Source of the DNA: Abditibacteriaceae bacterium
Lineage (GTDB): Bacteria; Armatimonadota; Abditibacteriia; Abditibacteriales; Abditibacteriaceae
Length of the DNA stretch: 64,000 bases
Direction of reading: 5' to 3'
Assembly (NCBI GenBank): GCA_019239895.1
Contig: JAFAZH010000002.1
Span: 1 to 64,000, forward strand
Positions 37,409-47,150 of the stretch are shown one piece after another (the first letter of the stretch is position 1; every line of letters starts with the position of its first letter). Under the pieces are notes generated by a model that was given only the letters and a program-made list of their open reading frames with translations, was not told the origin of the DNA and searched no databases. A program made the translations under genes and the position numbers.

Positions 37409-38020
37409 ATGCGTTTATCTATTGGTGCCCTAACCTTGTGTCTATTGGGTAGTTGTTGGTGGGTCGCAACGGAAGCTTCTGCCCAGGTTCGTGATCCAGA
37501 AGGGCAAGGCCGACCAACATCAGCCGCCCCCAACGGAAATTGGCCGATCCCCGGCACCCCGGCTCAATGTATCGGTGTCACCACGGGCGATACCATCAGG
37601 GTGATACTGAGAAACCGGCGTGCTGGCACCCACACTCCTAGCATCGATAGGAGACGCCCGGTGACGGTTCGGCTGTACGCGGTCACTGCACCAAGCCTGG
37701 GACAGACCTATGGCACTCAAGCCCGGCAATACACCCAACGGCTCATTCTTAATCGCCCAGTGATGCTCTACATCAAAAGCACAGACCGTGCGGGGCATAT
37801 CCTGGCGTGGGTCTTTGCCAACTCCATCAGCGTCAATCGGGAACTCGTTTTAAATGGCTATGCACGGTGGGATCACACCGCAACCCAGGAAACAAAGATG
37901 CGTGATTTCGAGAATGAAGCACGTCTACGCCATCGTGGTCTCTGGCGCGGCACACCCGTTACTGCCCCACAATTATCGAGTAGCAGCGCCAAGCCTGATA
38001 ATACGACTAACCACCGCTGA
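37409..38020 (+). CDS. Exported staphylococcal-nuclease-fold protein lacking catalytic residues
   Basis: The 203-aa protein has a signal peptide (about 1-26) and an SNase domain at about 50-180: CIGVTTGDTIRV, PVTVRLYAVTAPSLGQTYG, STDRAGHILAWVF, RELVLNGYARW, ENEARLRHRGLW. In active enzymes the second motif carries the calcium-binding Asp and catalytic Glu (D-x-P-E) and the third has DRYGR with the catalytic Arg. Here these positions are T93, S96 and H130. D61 of the first motif and R88 remain. It is therefore probably a non-catalytic binding protein. It is followed by a strong terminator. Confidence 0.82.
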   Translation: MRLSIGALTLCLLGSCWWVATEASAQVRDPEGQGRPTSAAPNGNWPIPGTPAQCIGVTTGDTIRVILRNRRAGTHTPSIDRRRPVTVRLYAVTAPSLGQTYGTQARQYTQRLILNRPVMLYIKSTDRAGHILAWVFANSISVNRELVLNGYARWDHTATQETKMRDFENEARLRHRGLWRGTPVTAPQLSSSSAKPDNTTNHR

Positions 38021-38084
38021 ACGCCGCTGTTTTAGCTTAAATATCTTTGCCGTTATAAAGCATTTAACTGGCAGACAAGATTAT

Positions 38085-38117
38085 GGGACAGCCCCAATTG
38101 GGCTGTCCCTTTTGTTT
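38085..38117 (+). terminator. Rho-independent terminator after the SNase-like gene
   Basis: GGGACAGCCC (38085-38094) pairs perfectly with GGGCTGTCCC (38100-38109) around a 5-nt loop, followed by TTTTGTTT. Confidence 0.9.
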
Positions 38118-38138
38118 GCTGAAATTCCGAGTAAAAAA

Positions 38139-38248
38139 TTAAGATCTCAGGGCCAAGCGAGTTTCTGCTATGATACTGGTACGATTCCTAAAAGGGATAT
38201 GCCGTAGCCAAGCGACTTGGCCCGTAATCTTAGATATAAAATCTTAAG
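38139..38248 (+). ncRNA. Candidate structured RNA leader upstream of the giant surface protein
   Basis: Nested helices: TAAGAT 38140-38145 with ATCTTA 38227-38232; GGGCCAAG 38150-38157 with CTTGGCCC 38216-38223; GCTATG 38167-38172 with CGTAGC 38203-38208 (one G-U); ATTCC 38184-38188 with GGGAT 38194-38198 (one G-U). ATCTTAA at 38241-38247 can compete for the first helix, or fold with TTAGAT nearby, giving alternative structures as in a riboswitch platform. It lies after a strong terminator and about 120 nt before the ATG. I could not match it to a known class; c-di-GMP-I was considered and not supported. Confidence 0.4.
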
Positions 38249-38367
38249 CGCAAATCGGTTTAGCTCCAGAACACTGAAGATTTTTCTCCACCTCAGTTAC
38301 TCAATTCTATTTCATCACCGCTATCGAGGGTGGCTTACCATGCAGTACATGAGGTAAAGGAGTCTCC

Positions 38368-41300
38368 ATGAATGACAGACTGGCGTCGGGCGTTGCGGAT
38401 GTTAGGTTGAGTCAGCAGCATAATCGTCAACAGCGGCTCCTGAAGAGTGTCATCCTCTCAGGGCTGACTCTGACCTTGCTCGCCGTACTCCGGGCCACTC
38501 CCTTAACCTATACCGTCACCAATACCAACGACAGTGGGGCGGGTTCTTTACGCCAGGCGATTTTGGATGCTAATGCCAACGCGGGAGCCGACACCATCGT
38601 TTTTAGTATTCCCGGCAGCGGGGTGCAGACGATTCAGCCCACCTCGGCCCTACCTACCATCAGCGATGCGGTGACGATTGATGGCAGCACCCAGTCGGGT
38701 TACGTCGCGGGAGGCGCACCACAAATTGTGCTCGACGGCACGAATGCCGGATCAAGCACCAGCGGCTTGGCCCTGAACACGGCCACGACTGTCAAGGCAC
38801 TAACAATCAACAAATTCACGGGGCACGCCATTGCTATTCTCGGTGACACTGGCAGCGTCGTTAAGGGTTGCTACCTCGGCCTCAACGCGGCGGGCACGGC
38901 GGCGCTACCCAATGGCGGCAACGGTATCTTGATTGCCAACGGCTCGTCCAATAACATCATCGGTGGCCCGGCAACAGGCGACGGCAATGTCATCTCTGGC
39001 AATCTCTCAGCGGGCATTGATATTGTCCATGCAGGTTGTAACAATAATCGGGTGCAGGGCAATATCATTGGTTTGAACGCCGGGGGCACCACCTCCCTAC
39101 CTAATTACGTCGGTATTGAGATTGTGAACGCCGCCAACGGCAACATCATCGGCGGCTCCGCCACAGGCGCGGGCAATGTGATCTCCGGCAATTCTTTCGG
39201 AGGCATCACCATCAATGGCAGTAGCGGCGTGCCCACGAACACTGTGATCCAAGGTAACTTGATTGGCACCGACCGCGCCGGGACGATAGCTCTGGCCAAT
39301 GGTGGTGATGGTATCTTCGTTGGCAATGGCGCTACCAAAGCCACTATCGGCGGCCCGGCGGCAGGAGAAGGCAATACCATCGCTTTCAATGCCAACAACG
39401 GCGTCATTGTGGGGAGTGCCACCGGCAATAGTATTCGCGGCAACAGCATTCATGATAACGGCTCGCTCGGCATCAATCTTTTTGGCGGCACAGAGGACGC
39501 CAATGGCGTAACCGCGAACGATGCTGGCGATGGCGACACCGGCTCCAATAATCTGCAAAATTATCCGGTGCTCAGCAGTGTTTCCAGCGCCGGTGGCACG
39601 ACCACCATCACGGGCACGCTCAACAGCACGGCCAGTAAGAGCTATGCCATTGACTTCTACAGCAATGACACGGCGGATGCTTCCGGCTATGGCGAAGGTA
39701 AGACTTACTTAGGCACTACTGCTGTGACGACCGACGCGACGGGTAACGCGACCATCAATGTGACGTTGCCCGTGACGGTAGCCTCCAATCAATTTATAAC
39801 CGCCACCGCAACCCGCACCTCGGCCACCGATAGCACCGGAACACTGGGCGATACCAGCGAATTCAGTGCGGCATTCCATGCAGGCGAAACACTCCTGGGG
39901 CCAAGTCCGTACCTGAGCAAAGCCGATAGTCCTTTTATCACAACGATCAATGCTGGCACGACTTTGTTGGAAGACTTCGAGGACGGACTGTTGAATACAC
40001 CCGGCGTCACGGCATCAACTGGTAGTGTCACCGGGCCAGGCGGCTTGACGGACTCCGTAGATGCTGATGATGGCACCATTGATGGCAGTGGCACCAATGG
40101 CCATTCTTTCTTCTCCGGGGCGGGTGCCACCGGCATTACCTTCACCTTTGACGCGACCACGCTGGGTGGCTTGCCCACCAGGGCCGGTATCGTCTGGACT
40201 GATGGCGAAGGCACCACCTCCTTTGAGGCTTTCGATGGCAATGGAGCGTCGCTGGGCACCATCGGCCCGGTGGCTATTGCCGATGGCAGCTTTGAAGGCA
40301 CGACGGGGGAAGATCGTTTCTTTGGGTTGACCTACGCGGGTGGTATTTCGGCCATTAAGATTAGCAATACCTCCGGCGGCATTGAAGTAGATCATTTGCA
40401 ATATGAGGTGCATTCCCTGCATCTGGTGGTCACCAATACCAATGATAGTGGACCAGGTTCGTTGCGCCAGGCGATCCTCAATGCCAATGCCTACCCCGGC
40501 ACCACCATTTCCTTCAACATACCCGGTGGCGGGGTGCAGACGATTGCCCCCGCCAGTGCCTTGCCTGCGCTCACGGCTAACGGCACCGTAGTTGATGGCA
40601 CCACACAGCCAGGCTTTATCAGTGCGCCGATGATTGTGTTGAGCGGACAGAATACGGGCGTGCGGCCACCAACAAACTTTGAAGCGGCTTTGGTGATTAA
40701 CGGCTCCAACTGCACCGTGCGCTCCTTAACCTTCAACAATGGCTACCCGGGGGGCATTCACATCTTCGGCACCGGTGCCACCCTCTTAGCCAGTAACAAC
40801 ACCGTTGAGGGCTGTTATTTTGGCACCAACGCGGCAGGCACAGCAGTTTCATCTTTGAGCGGCCCCGGCATTGCCATCAGCAACGATGGTTTCACGACGG
40901 GCAGCGGCGCGACGAATAACACTATTGGCGGCACGACCGCCGCGCAGCGCAACGTGATAAATACCAATTTGCCCAGTAGCGGCTTCGGCATTGACATTCA
41001 AGGTGATGATACGACGGACAACCGCATCATCGGTAACTACATCGGCACCGATGCAACGGGCACCGGCACCATCGGCAACTCCTTTGGCGTCGGGATTAGT
41101 GGCGGCGCACATGACAACGTCATCGGCGGCACCACCGCAGCCGAGCGCAACCTCATCTCCGGCAACGCCACGGGAATTTTGATTTATAGCAACACCAACA
41201 CTGTGCAGGGCAACTACATCGGCACCGATGTGACTGGCAACGCGCTACTCGCTAATACCGACGCAGGCGTTTCGCTGGACGCAGGCGCGGCGAATAACCT

Positions 41301-44300
41301 CATCGGCGGCGCGGCGACCACGCCTGGCACCGGGGTGGGCAACGTCATCTCCGGCAATGGCGGGGCTGGGGTGGAGATTATAGGACGCAGCTTCGGCAGC
41401 GGTGCGTTTTCCAATCACAACACCGTGCAGGGCAACTTGATCGGCGTCAAAGCCAACGGTAGTGAAGCCTTAGCCAATGGCAATGGCGTGCTGGTGAAAC
41501 TTGCCGCCACCGACAACACGGTGGGCGGCACGACAACCGGAGCGGGCAATATTATCTCTGGCAATACTATTAACGGTGTTGATATTCAAGATGCCAACAC
41601 AATGCGTAACTTAGTGCAGGGTAACTACATCGGCACCAATGCAGGGGGCACGGCAGCATTGGGCAACCAGGAAGGCGTCGTCCTCAGCGGTGGCACCACA
41701 AACAACCTCATCGGCGGCACGAGCGTGGCGGCTGGCAACGTTATTTCCGGTAACACCAGCGACGGGGTCTGGGTGACCGGCAGCGGCACCAGCGGCAATA
41801 CGATTCAAGGCAATTACCTGGGGCTGAACGCGGCTGGCACGGCTAAGCTCGCCAATGCCTTTTCCGGCGTAGACTTGGGCAGCGGTTCCAGCAACACCAC
41901 CGTCGGCGGCACCACGGCGGGCGCGGGCAATGTGATTTCCGGGGATGACATAGCCATTGGCATCCAAGGCAGTAATGGCAATGTGGTGCAGGGCAACTTG
42001 ATAGGCACCGATGCGACGGGGACGGTGGCCCTGGGCAATGTGGATGACGGTGTCTATCTTTATCAAGGCTCGTCGAACAACCTCATCGGCGGCACGACGG
42101 CGGGGGCGGGCAATGTCATTGCTTACAGCACTGGCGACGGGGTCGGGGTCAACGGCACAAACTCCACCGGCAACGCGATTCGTGGCAATTCAATCCATGA
42201 TAACGACGGATTGGGAATTGACCTGGCGGGTGGAGCGGAAGACGCCAATCGCGTCACTGCCAACGATGCTGGCGATGCCGACATCGGATCCAACAGCTTG
42301 CAAAACTATCCGGCGATCTCGAACGTGACAACTTTGGGTAGCACCACCACGATAGCCGGGACGCTAAACAGCCTGGCCAACACCACCTTTAGCCTTGACT
42401 TCTATCGCAACAGCACAGCAGACAATTCTGGTTTTGGCGAAGGCGAAGCATATCTTGGCAACCAGGATGTCACAACTGATGGCAGTGGCAACGCCAGTTT
42501 CAGCTTCACCCTCACTGGCGTGTTTAATGGTCAATCCTTTACCACCACCGCCACCAATAAGGCGACCGGTGATACCAGCGAGTTCAGCCAGAACAAAGAT
42601 GCGGTGGCGGCAAGTTTGGGACTCAGCACATCCAGCAATCTCTTTAGCGAAGGCGCGGGCAACAATGCCGCAACGGGCACGGTCACGCGCAACACCTTTA
42701 CGGGCGTGCCCCTGATCGTCAATCTTTCCTCTAACAGCAATCGCGTGCGCGTGCCTGCCACTGTCACCATTCCGGCAGGGGCGACTACGGCCACTTTCTC
42801 GATTGATGCCGTGGATAACAGCATTGCTGATGCTTCTCCCACCGTCACCATCACGGCCAGTGCCCCCGGCTTACCCAATGCCGTAGCGACTGTAACTGTG
42901 ACCGACAACGACAGCCCCGGTATCACCGTAGCACCCACATCAGGATTAGTGACGACCGAGGCCGGAGGCAAGGCAAGCTTCCAAGTGGTGCTGAATACGC
43001 AACCAGTGGCGGATGTCTCGCTGGGACTCAGTAGCAGCAACAGCGGGGAAGGCACCGTGGCACCCACCACCTTGACCTTCACGCCAACTAACTGGAACGT
43101 GCCACAAACCGTGACGGTAACGGGTGTAGATGATACGGTGGCCGATGGTAATCAGCCTTACACCATCAGCACCGCCCCGGCAGTGAGCACTGACCCCAAC
43201 TATAATAAGTTGGATGCTGCCGATGTGAGCGTGGTCAACCAGGATAACGAGTCGCCCACCTTAACCTTGAGTGCCAATCTCAGCACCATTGTCGAAGGCG
43301 CGTCCACCATCCTCACGCTCAGCCGCAATACGCCCACCACTGCGGCGCTAACGATCAATCTCAGCAGCAGCGATAATGCCACCTTACCCGTGCCAGGCAC
43401 TGTCACCATTCCGGCAGGTGCCGCCGGTGCTACTATGACGCTGACCGCCACGGACGATAGCACAGTTAACGGCACACGCACGGCCAACCTAACTGCCAGT
43501 CTGAGCGGCTTCAACTCTGGGACTCTCGCCATCACGGTGACGGATAACGATGTTGCCACTGTTCCCACTCCAACCCCAGTCCCCACCGTGCCGCCCAGCT
43601 TAACCGTGACCCTTAATCCTGCTACCGTCAGTGAAGCGGCGGGTGTATCAGCCTCACATGGCACCGTCACGCGCCACGATGCCCCGACCACAGCACCTTT
43701 GAGCGTGCAAATCACCACTGACCAGCCGGGCAAGGCGCGTCCCGCCATCACCACTGTTACCATTCCGGCAGGTAAGACTGCGGGCACCTTTGCCATTGAT
43801 GCAGTGGATAATAACCTGGTGGATGGCTCACAAGCCGTGACCTTCACCGCCACTGCAAACACCTTCCTCCCCGGCACCGCCACTTTAATCGTCACCGATG
43901 ATGACAAACCCACGCTGACGTTGAGCATTACGCCTAATCGCCTGCGCGAAACGGGTGGCGCACGCGCCGGGCAAGGGACAGTCATCCGCAACACGGCGAC
44001 GGATAAGCCCCTCGTGGTGCAATTGAGCAGCAGCAATACGACTAAGCTGCGTGTGCCCACCTCTGTGACCATTCCAGCCGGTGCTATTGCTGCCACCTTT
44101 GCTGTTACGACGATTAATGACAATCAACCCAAAGGCCCGCGTCTGGTCACAATCGCGGCACGGGCACTGGGCTTTGTCTCTGGCACAACCCAGGCTATCG
44201 TCACCGATGCGGCTCCGGCCAGTAATCTGCCCCTTGGCGGCCAAGTCACGGTCGTGGCGAGCAGCGTGGCCCCCGGAGCGCCCACGGGCATTGGTGGTGC

Positions 44301-45489
44301 CACCGTGACCCTGCTGCAAAAGGGCATTGTCTTGGACGCTGTGCTAACCGATGCCTCTGGGCACTATCAATTCACCAACTTGCCAGTTGGCATTTACACC
44401 GTCACCGTGCGCAAGGATGACTACACTAGCTTCAGTCCCGCATCGCGTTCAGTGGAAATCAGTCCCAAGGGTGCGCCCTCCAACAATGACTTTGTCGGCA
44501 CGCCCCAGGGCAGTTTCGGAGGGCGGATTACCCAGCGTCTGGAAGATGGCACGGTGCAGGGTGTGGCCGGAGTCACCATCAATGTTTACAGCACCGGGGG
44601 CGTCCTCACTGGGCGCACGGGCAGCACGGGTCAATACACCTTGTCCACTGCCTTTGTCGGCCCGTGGCTGGTGGTGCCAGTGCTGCATGGCACCTACTTC
44701 AAGCCCACCACGCGCGTTGCGGCCTTAAGTCCCACCACGCCCATCAGCACAGGACTGGATTTCACCGTTGCGGGCACAGATGCTATCGCTCCCACCGTGA
44801 CCATCCTGACGCCGCGTCCTGGCAGTTTCAAGGTCAGCAGCCAACCCACACAGGCCAGCGGGACGGCGGCGGATAAAGGCGGGGCGGGCGTGGCAGTCGT
44901 CACAGTAGCTCTCGCCCGCTTTGCCACGGCGACCTCGAAGGTGCCGACTGGCTTCTGGAACTGGAAGACCAATGCCTTTACCAGTGCGGATAATCCGTTG
45001 GTGGTGGAACGCGTCGCTACTGGCACTACAAGCTGGAAATTGTCGGGCCTGCCGAAGTTAGCGGCTGGCTTCTATGGCCTGCGGGCCACGGCTCTCGATG
45101 GCGCAGGGAATCGGCAAGTCTCGCCTTTCGTGCGCTATAGCATCGCGGGCGCCAGTGCAGTCGCGGCAGAGACAGGCAGCACAGGCTCATCTGCTGTGGC
45201 CCTTTCTAATGCCAGCGCACAAGCCACAATAGCCACTATCCAGCTTCGTTTCTTAGGTGCCTTAGAGCCAGAATCAGCAAGCGATACGGCCCATTACACC
45301 GTGGCCGTGAATGGGCATTCGGTGGGGGTCGAGAGTGCTGGCTATGACGCGACCAAACATACTGTTACCCTGAGCTTACCCGAAGGCGCGTTGCAGCACG
45401 GCGACACCGTGTCAGTGCGCTGGAATAACCTGGCAGATGCACAACAACAGCGGGTAGAGGGAGAAGCGACTATCCACGCAGGACTCTAA
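38368..45489 (+). CDS. Giant exported surface protein: parallel beta-helices, lectin-like, Calx-beta and carboxypeptidase-regulatory-like domains
   Basis: The 2373-aa protein has an N-terminal hydrophobic signal or anchor (about 25-45). A CSLREA-type right-handed beta-helix spans 48-371 (TNTNDSGAGSLRQAIL, many IGG..GAGNVISGN units). A bridging domain follows, then a lectin-like segment at about 530-685. A second copy of the beta-helix start (TNTNDSGPGSLRQAIL) leads a longer helix at 688-1287. A second bridging domain precedes four to five Calx-beta-like repeats at about 1412-1950. A carboxypeptidase-regulatory-like region (about 1951-2137) and Ig-like C-terminal domains complete it. The duplicated order suggests internal duplication. 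Likely role: adhesion or cell-surface matrix. No LPXTG or PEP-CTERM signal is visible at the C-terminus. Confidence 0.88.
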   Translation: MNDRLASGVADVRLSQQHNRQQRLLKSVILSGLTLTLLAVLRATPLTYTVTNTNDSGAGSLRQAILDANANAGADTIVFSIPGSGVQTIQPTSALPTISDAVTIDGSTQSGYVAGGAPQIVLDGTNAGSSTSGLALNTATTVKALTINKFTGHAIAILGDTGSVVKGCYLGLNAAGTAALPNGGNGILIANGSSNNIIGGPATGDGNVISGNLSAGIDIVHAGCNNNRVQGNIIGLNAGGTTSLPNYVGIEIVNAANGNIIGGSATGAGNVISGNSFGGITINGSSGVPTNTVIQGNLIGTDRAGTIALANGGDGIFVGNGATKATIGGPAAGEGNTIAFNANNGVIVGSATGNSIRGNSIHDNGSLGINLFGGTEDANGVTANDAGDGDTGSNNLQNYPVLSSVSSAGGTTTITGTLNSTASKSYAIDFYSNDTADASGYGEGKTYLGTTAVTTDATGNATINVTLPVTVASNQFITATATRTSATDSTGTLGDTSEFSAAFHAGETLLGPSPYLSKADSPFITTINAGTTLLEDFEDGLLNTPGVTASTGSVTGPGGLTDSVDADDGTIDGSGTNGHSFFSGAGATGITFTFDATTLGGLPTRAGIVWTDGEGTTSFEAFDGNGASLGTIGPVAIADGSFEGTTGEDRFFGLTYAGGISAIKISNTSGGIEVDHLQYEVHSLHLVVTNTNDSGPGSLRQAILNANAYPGTTISFNIPGGGVQTIAPASALPALTANGTVVDGTTQPGFISAPMIVLSGQNTGVRPPTNFEAALVINGSNCTVRSLTFNNGYPGGIHIFGTGATLLASNNTVEGCYFGTNAAGTAVSSLSGPGIAISNDGFTTGSGATNNTIGGTTAAQRNVINTNLPSSGFGIDIQGDDTTDNRIIGNYIGTDATGTGTIGNSFGVGISGGAHDNVIGGTTAAERNLISGNATGILIYSNTNTVQGNYIGTDVTGNALLANTDAGVSLDAGAANNLIGGAATTPGTGVGNVISGNGGAGVEIIGRSFGSGAFSNHNTVQGNLIGVKANGSEALANGNGVLVKLAATDNTVGGTTTGAGNIISGNTINGVDIQDANTMRNLVQGNYIGTNAGGTAALGNQEGVVLSGGTTNNLIGGTSVAAGNVISGNTSDGVWVTGSGTSGNTIQGNYLGLNAAGTAKLANAFSGVDLGSGSSNTTVGGTTAGAGNVISGDDIAIGIQGSNGNVVQGNLIGTDATGTVALGNVDDGVYLYQGSSNNLIGGTTAGAGNVIAYSTGDGVGVNGTNSTGNAIRGNSIHDNDGLGIDLAGGAEDANRVTANDAGDADIGSNSLQNYPAISNVTTLGSTTTIAGTLNSLANTTFSLDFYRNSTADNSGFGEGEAYLGNQDVTTDGSGNASFSFTLTGVFNGQSFTTTATNKATGDTSEFSQNKDAVAASLGLSTSSNLFSEGAGNNAATGTVTRNTFTGVPLIVNLSSNSNRVRVPATVTIPAGATTATFSIDAVDNSIADASPTVTITASAPGLPNAVATVTVTDNDSPGITVAPTSGLVTTEAGGKASFQVVLNTQPVADVSLGLSSSNSGEGTVAPTTLTFTPTNWNVPQTVTVTGVDDTVADGNQPYTISTAPAVSTDPNYNKLDAADVSVVNQDNESPTLTLSANLSTIVEGASTILTLSRNTPTTAALTINLSSSDNATLPVPGTVTIPAGAAGATMTLTATDDSTVNGTRTANLTASLSGFNSGTLAITVTDNDVATVPTPTPVPTVPPSLTVTLNPATVSEAAGVSASHGTVTRHDAPTTAPLSVQITTDQPGKARPAITTVTIPAGKTAGTFAIDAVDNNLVDGSQAVTFTATANTFLPGTATLIVTDDDKPTLTLSITPNRLRETGGARAGQGTVIRNTATDKPLVVQLSSSNTTKLRVPTSVTIPAGAIAATFAVTTINDNQPKGPRLVTIAARALGFVSGTTQAIVTDAAPASNLPLGGQVTVVASSVAPGAPTGIGGATVTLLQKGIVLDAVLTDASGHYQFTNLPVGIYTVTVRKDDYTSFSPASRSVEISPKGAPSNNDFVGTPQGSFGGRITQRLEDGTVQGVAGVTINVYSTGGVLTGRTGSTGQYTLSTAFVGPWLVVPVLHGTYFKPTTRVAALSPTTPISTGLDFTVAGTDAIAPTVTILTPRPGSFKVSSQPTQASGTAADKGGAGVAVVTVALARFATATSKVPTGFWNWKTNAFTSADNPLVVERVATGTTSWKLSGLPKLAAGFYGLRATALDGAGNRQVSPFVRYSIAGASAVAAETGSTGSSAVALSNASAQATIATIQLRFLGALEPESASDTAHYTVAVNGHSVGVESAGYDATKHTVTLSLPEGALQHGDTVSVRWNNLADAQQQRVEGEATIHAGL

Positions 45490-45515
45490 CTAAAGATATT
45501 TATTTTGCGTTTATT

Positions 45516-45653
45516 TAACCACGAATGAACACTAACAGACACGAATGGGGATTGAGGATAGAAAACCCAGATTGCCCTATCAAGCTATGGTTCTTTCAAT
45601 CCTCAATTCTATATCTTCCTTAATTCGTGTCTATTAGTGTTCATTCGTGGTTA
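45516..45653. repeat. Long intergenic inverted repeat I (family 3)
   Basis: Arms 45516-45546 and 45623-45653 are 31 nt with one mismatch (TAACCACGAATGAACACTAA and GACACGAAT). Inner text ATTGAGGATAGAA pairs with TTCTATATC/CCTCAAT imperfectly. The lysS stop codon TAA is formed by the outermost three bases of the right arm. Confidence 0.9.
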
Positions 45654-47090
45654 CAAATTCTCTGGTTTCAACAACGGAAAAAGAATAATTTCACGGATAG
45701 ACTGATTATTGGTTAGCAGCATAACCAGGCGGTCAATGCCGATACCCAGGCCACCCGTGGGCGGCAGGCCATATTGCAGGGCACGCACATAATCGGCGTC
45801 ATAGGCTTGGGCTTCCTCATCCCCACCCGCTTTCTGGGCCGCTTGCTCGCGGAAACGCTTCTCCTGATCTAAGGGATCATTAAGCTCCGAAAAGGCATTG
45901 CCGATTTCCCCGCCACCAATGAAGACTTCAAAGCGATAGGTCAATTGCGGCTCATCGGCTTTGCGCTTGGCCAGAGGAGAAACTTCAATCGGGAAATCCG
46001 TGACAAAGGTCGGCTGAATTAAAGTGTGCTCAACGTTATTTTCAAACGCCGTCACTAAATCGCGCCCGCCGCGTATTTCCAGGTCAATGGCTTCTTTCAC
46101 TAATTCACGCATCGTCACGCGTCGCCACGGCGGTGTCAGGTCAATGGTATGCTCGCCATAAGTGCATTGCAGGGTGCCATTCACCGTTTCGGCCATATGG
46201 GCAATCATGGCTTCGGTGAGATTCATCATGTCGTGATAATCGGCATAAGCCTGATAAAGCTCCATCATGGTGAATTCAGGATTATGGCGGGTATCCACGC
46301 CCTCATTGCGGAAGTTTCGGTTAATCTCATAAACCCGCTCCAGGCCACCTACGACCAACCGCTTGAGATAGAGTTCGGGGGCAATGCGCAAATACAAATC
46401 AATATCCAGAGCATTATGATGGGTGATAAACGGGCGTGCCGCCGCGCCCCCGGCGATGGACTGCATCATGGGCGTTTCGACTTCAACAAAGCCACGGGCA
46501 TCCAGGAATTGACGCATGGCGCGGACAATGCCGCTGCGCTTGCGAAATAGCTCGCCCACTTCCGGGTTGGCGATTAAATCGGCATATCGCTGGCGAAAGC
46601 GCGTTTCCACATCGCTTAAACCATGATACTTCTCCGGTGGAGGCTGCACTGAAGTCGCTAACAGGGTGAATTCCGTTAAAGCCACCGACACTTCGCCGCG
46701 CCGGGTCTTCATCACTTCGCCCCGCGCCCCAATAATATCGCCTAAATCGAGCGATAAGAACTCTTCTATGTTGTCGGCACCCAGGCGGTCTAACTGGGCA
46801 ATGACCTGGATTTTGCCGGAATCGTCCCACAGATCAGCAAAGGCAATTTTGCCCTGCCCACGCTTGGATTTCAGGCGGCCCGCTATGCTGACGGTGGTAC
46901 CGTCCAGGGTTTCAAAATTGGTGATAATCTCGTTGGCTAGGTGAGTGCGGTCATAGCGCGTTTGCGCAAAGGGGTCGCGCCCGGCCCGCTGCAAATCGAG
47001 CAGGCGCTGCCGTCGCAGGGCGACAATTTCATTCTCTGGCACGTTATCTTGCGAATGTTCGGTTGGTTCGGAAGCTTGGATGTCGGTCAT
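45651..47090 (-). CDS. lysS: Lysyl-tRNA synthetase, class II
   Basis: Charges tRNA-Lys with lysine. The 479-aa length fits bacterial LysS. The N-terminal OB-fold anticodon-binding domain ([23 protein letters not shown]) is followed by the class II core. Core motifs are motif 1 near [10 protein letters not shown], motif 2 [26 protein letters not shown], and motif 3 [27 protein letters not shown]. The stop codon lies in the arm of inverted repeat I, so the last codons are directly at the repeat boundary. Confidence 0.97.
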   Translation of the reverse strand: MTDIQASEPTEHSQDNVPENEIVALRRQRLLDLQRAGRDPFAQTRYDRTHLANEIITNFETLDGTTVSIAGRLKSKRGQGKIAFADLWDDSGKIQVIAQLDRLGADNIEEFLSLDLGDIIGARGEVMKTRRGEVSVALTEFTLLATSVQPPPEKYHGLSDVETRFRQRYADLIANPEVGELFRKRSGIVRAMRQFLDARGFVEVETPMMQSIAGGAAARPFITHHNALDIDLYLRIAPELYLKRLVVGGLERVYEINRNFRNEGVDTRHNPEFTMMELYQAYADYHDMMNLTEAMIAHMAETVNGTLQCTYGEHTIDLTPPWRRVTMRELVKEAIDLEIRGGRDLVTAFENNVEHTLIQPTFVTDFPIEVSPLAKRKADEPQLTYRFEVFIGGGEIGNAFSELNDPLDQEKRFREQAAQKAGGDEEAQAYDADYVRALQYGLPPTGGLGIGIDRLVMLLTNNQSIREIILFPLLKPENL

Positions 47091-47150
47091 AACGCCGACA
47101 GTTTATCAAATGTGGCAGTCTCAAGAGGAGGCGGCCCATAAATGAGGCAT

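Noticed and set aside
38139..38248. Known c-di-GMP-I (GEMM) riboswitch
   Set aside because: A partial resemblance (CCTAA, TATG, AGCC text) is present, but the GCAAA-CC and ACGCAAAGCC core elements are not, so I list it as an unassigned structure.
43200..44123. 307-codon minus-strand frame opposite the giant surface protein
   Set aside because: Composed of Val/Ser/Thr/Pro strings expected from antisense of Calx-beta repeats. No start signal.
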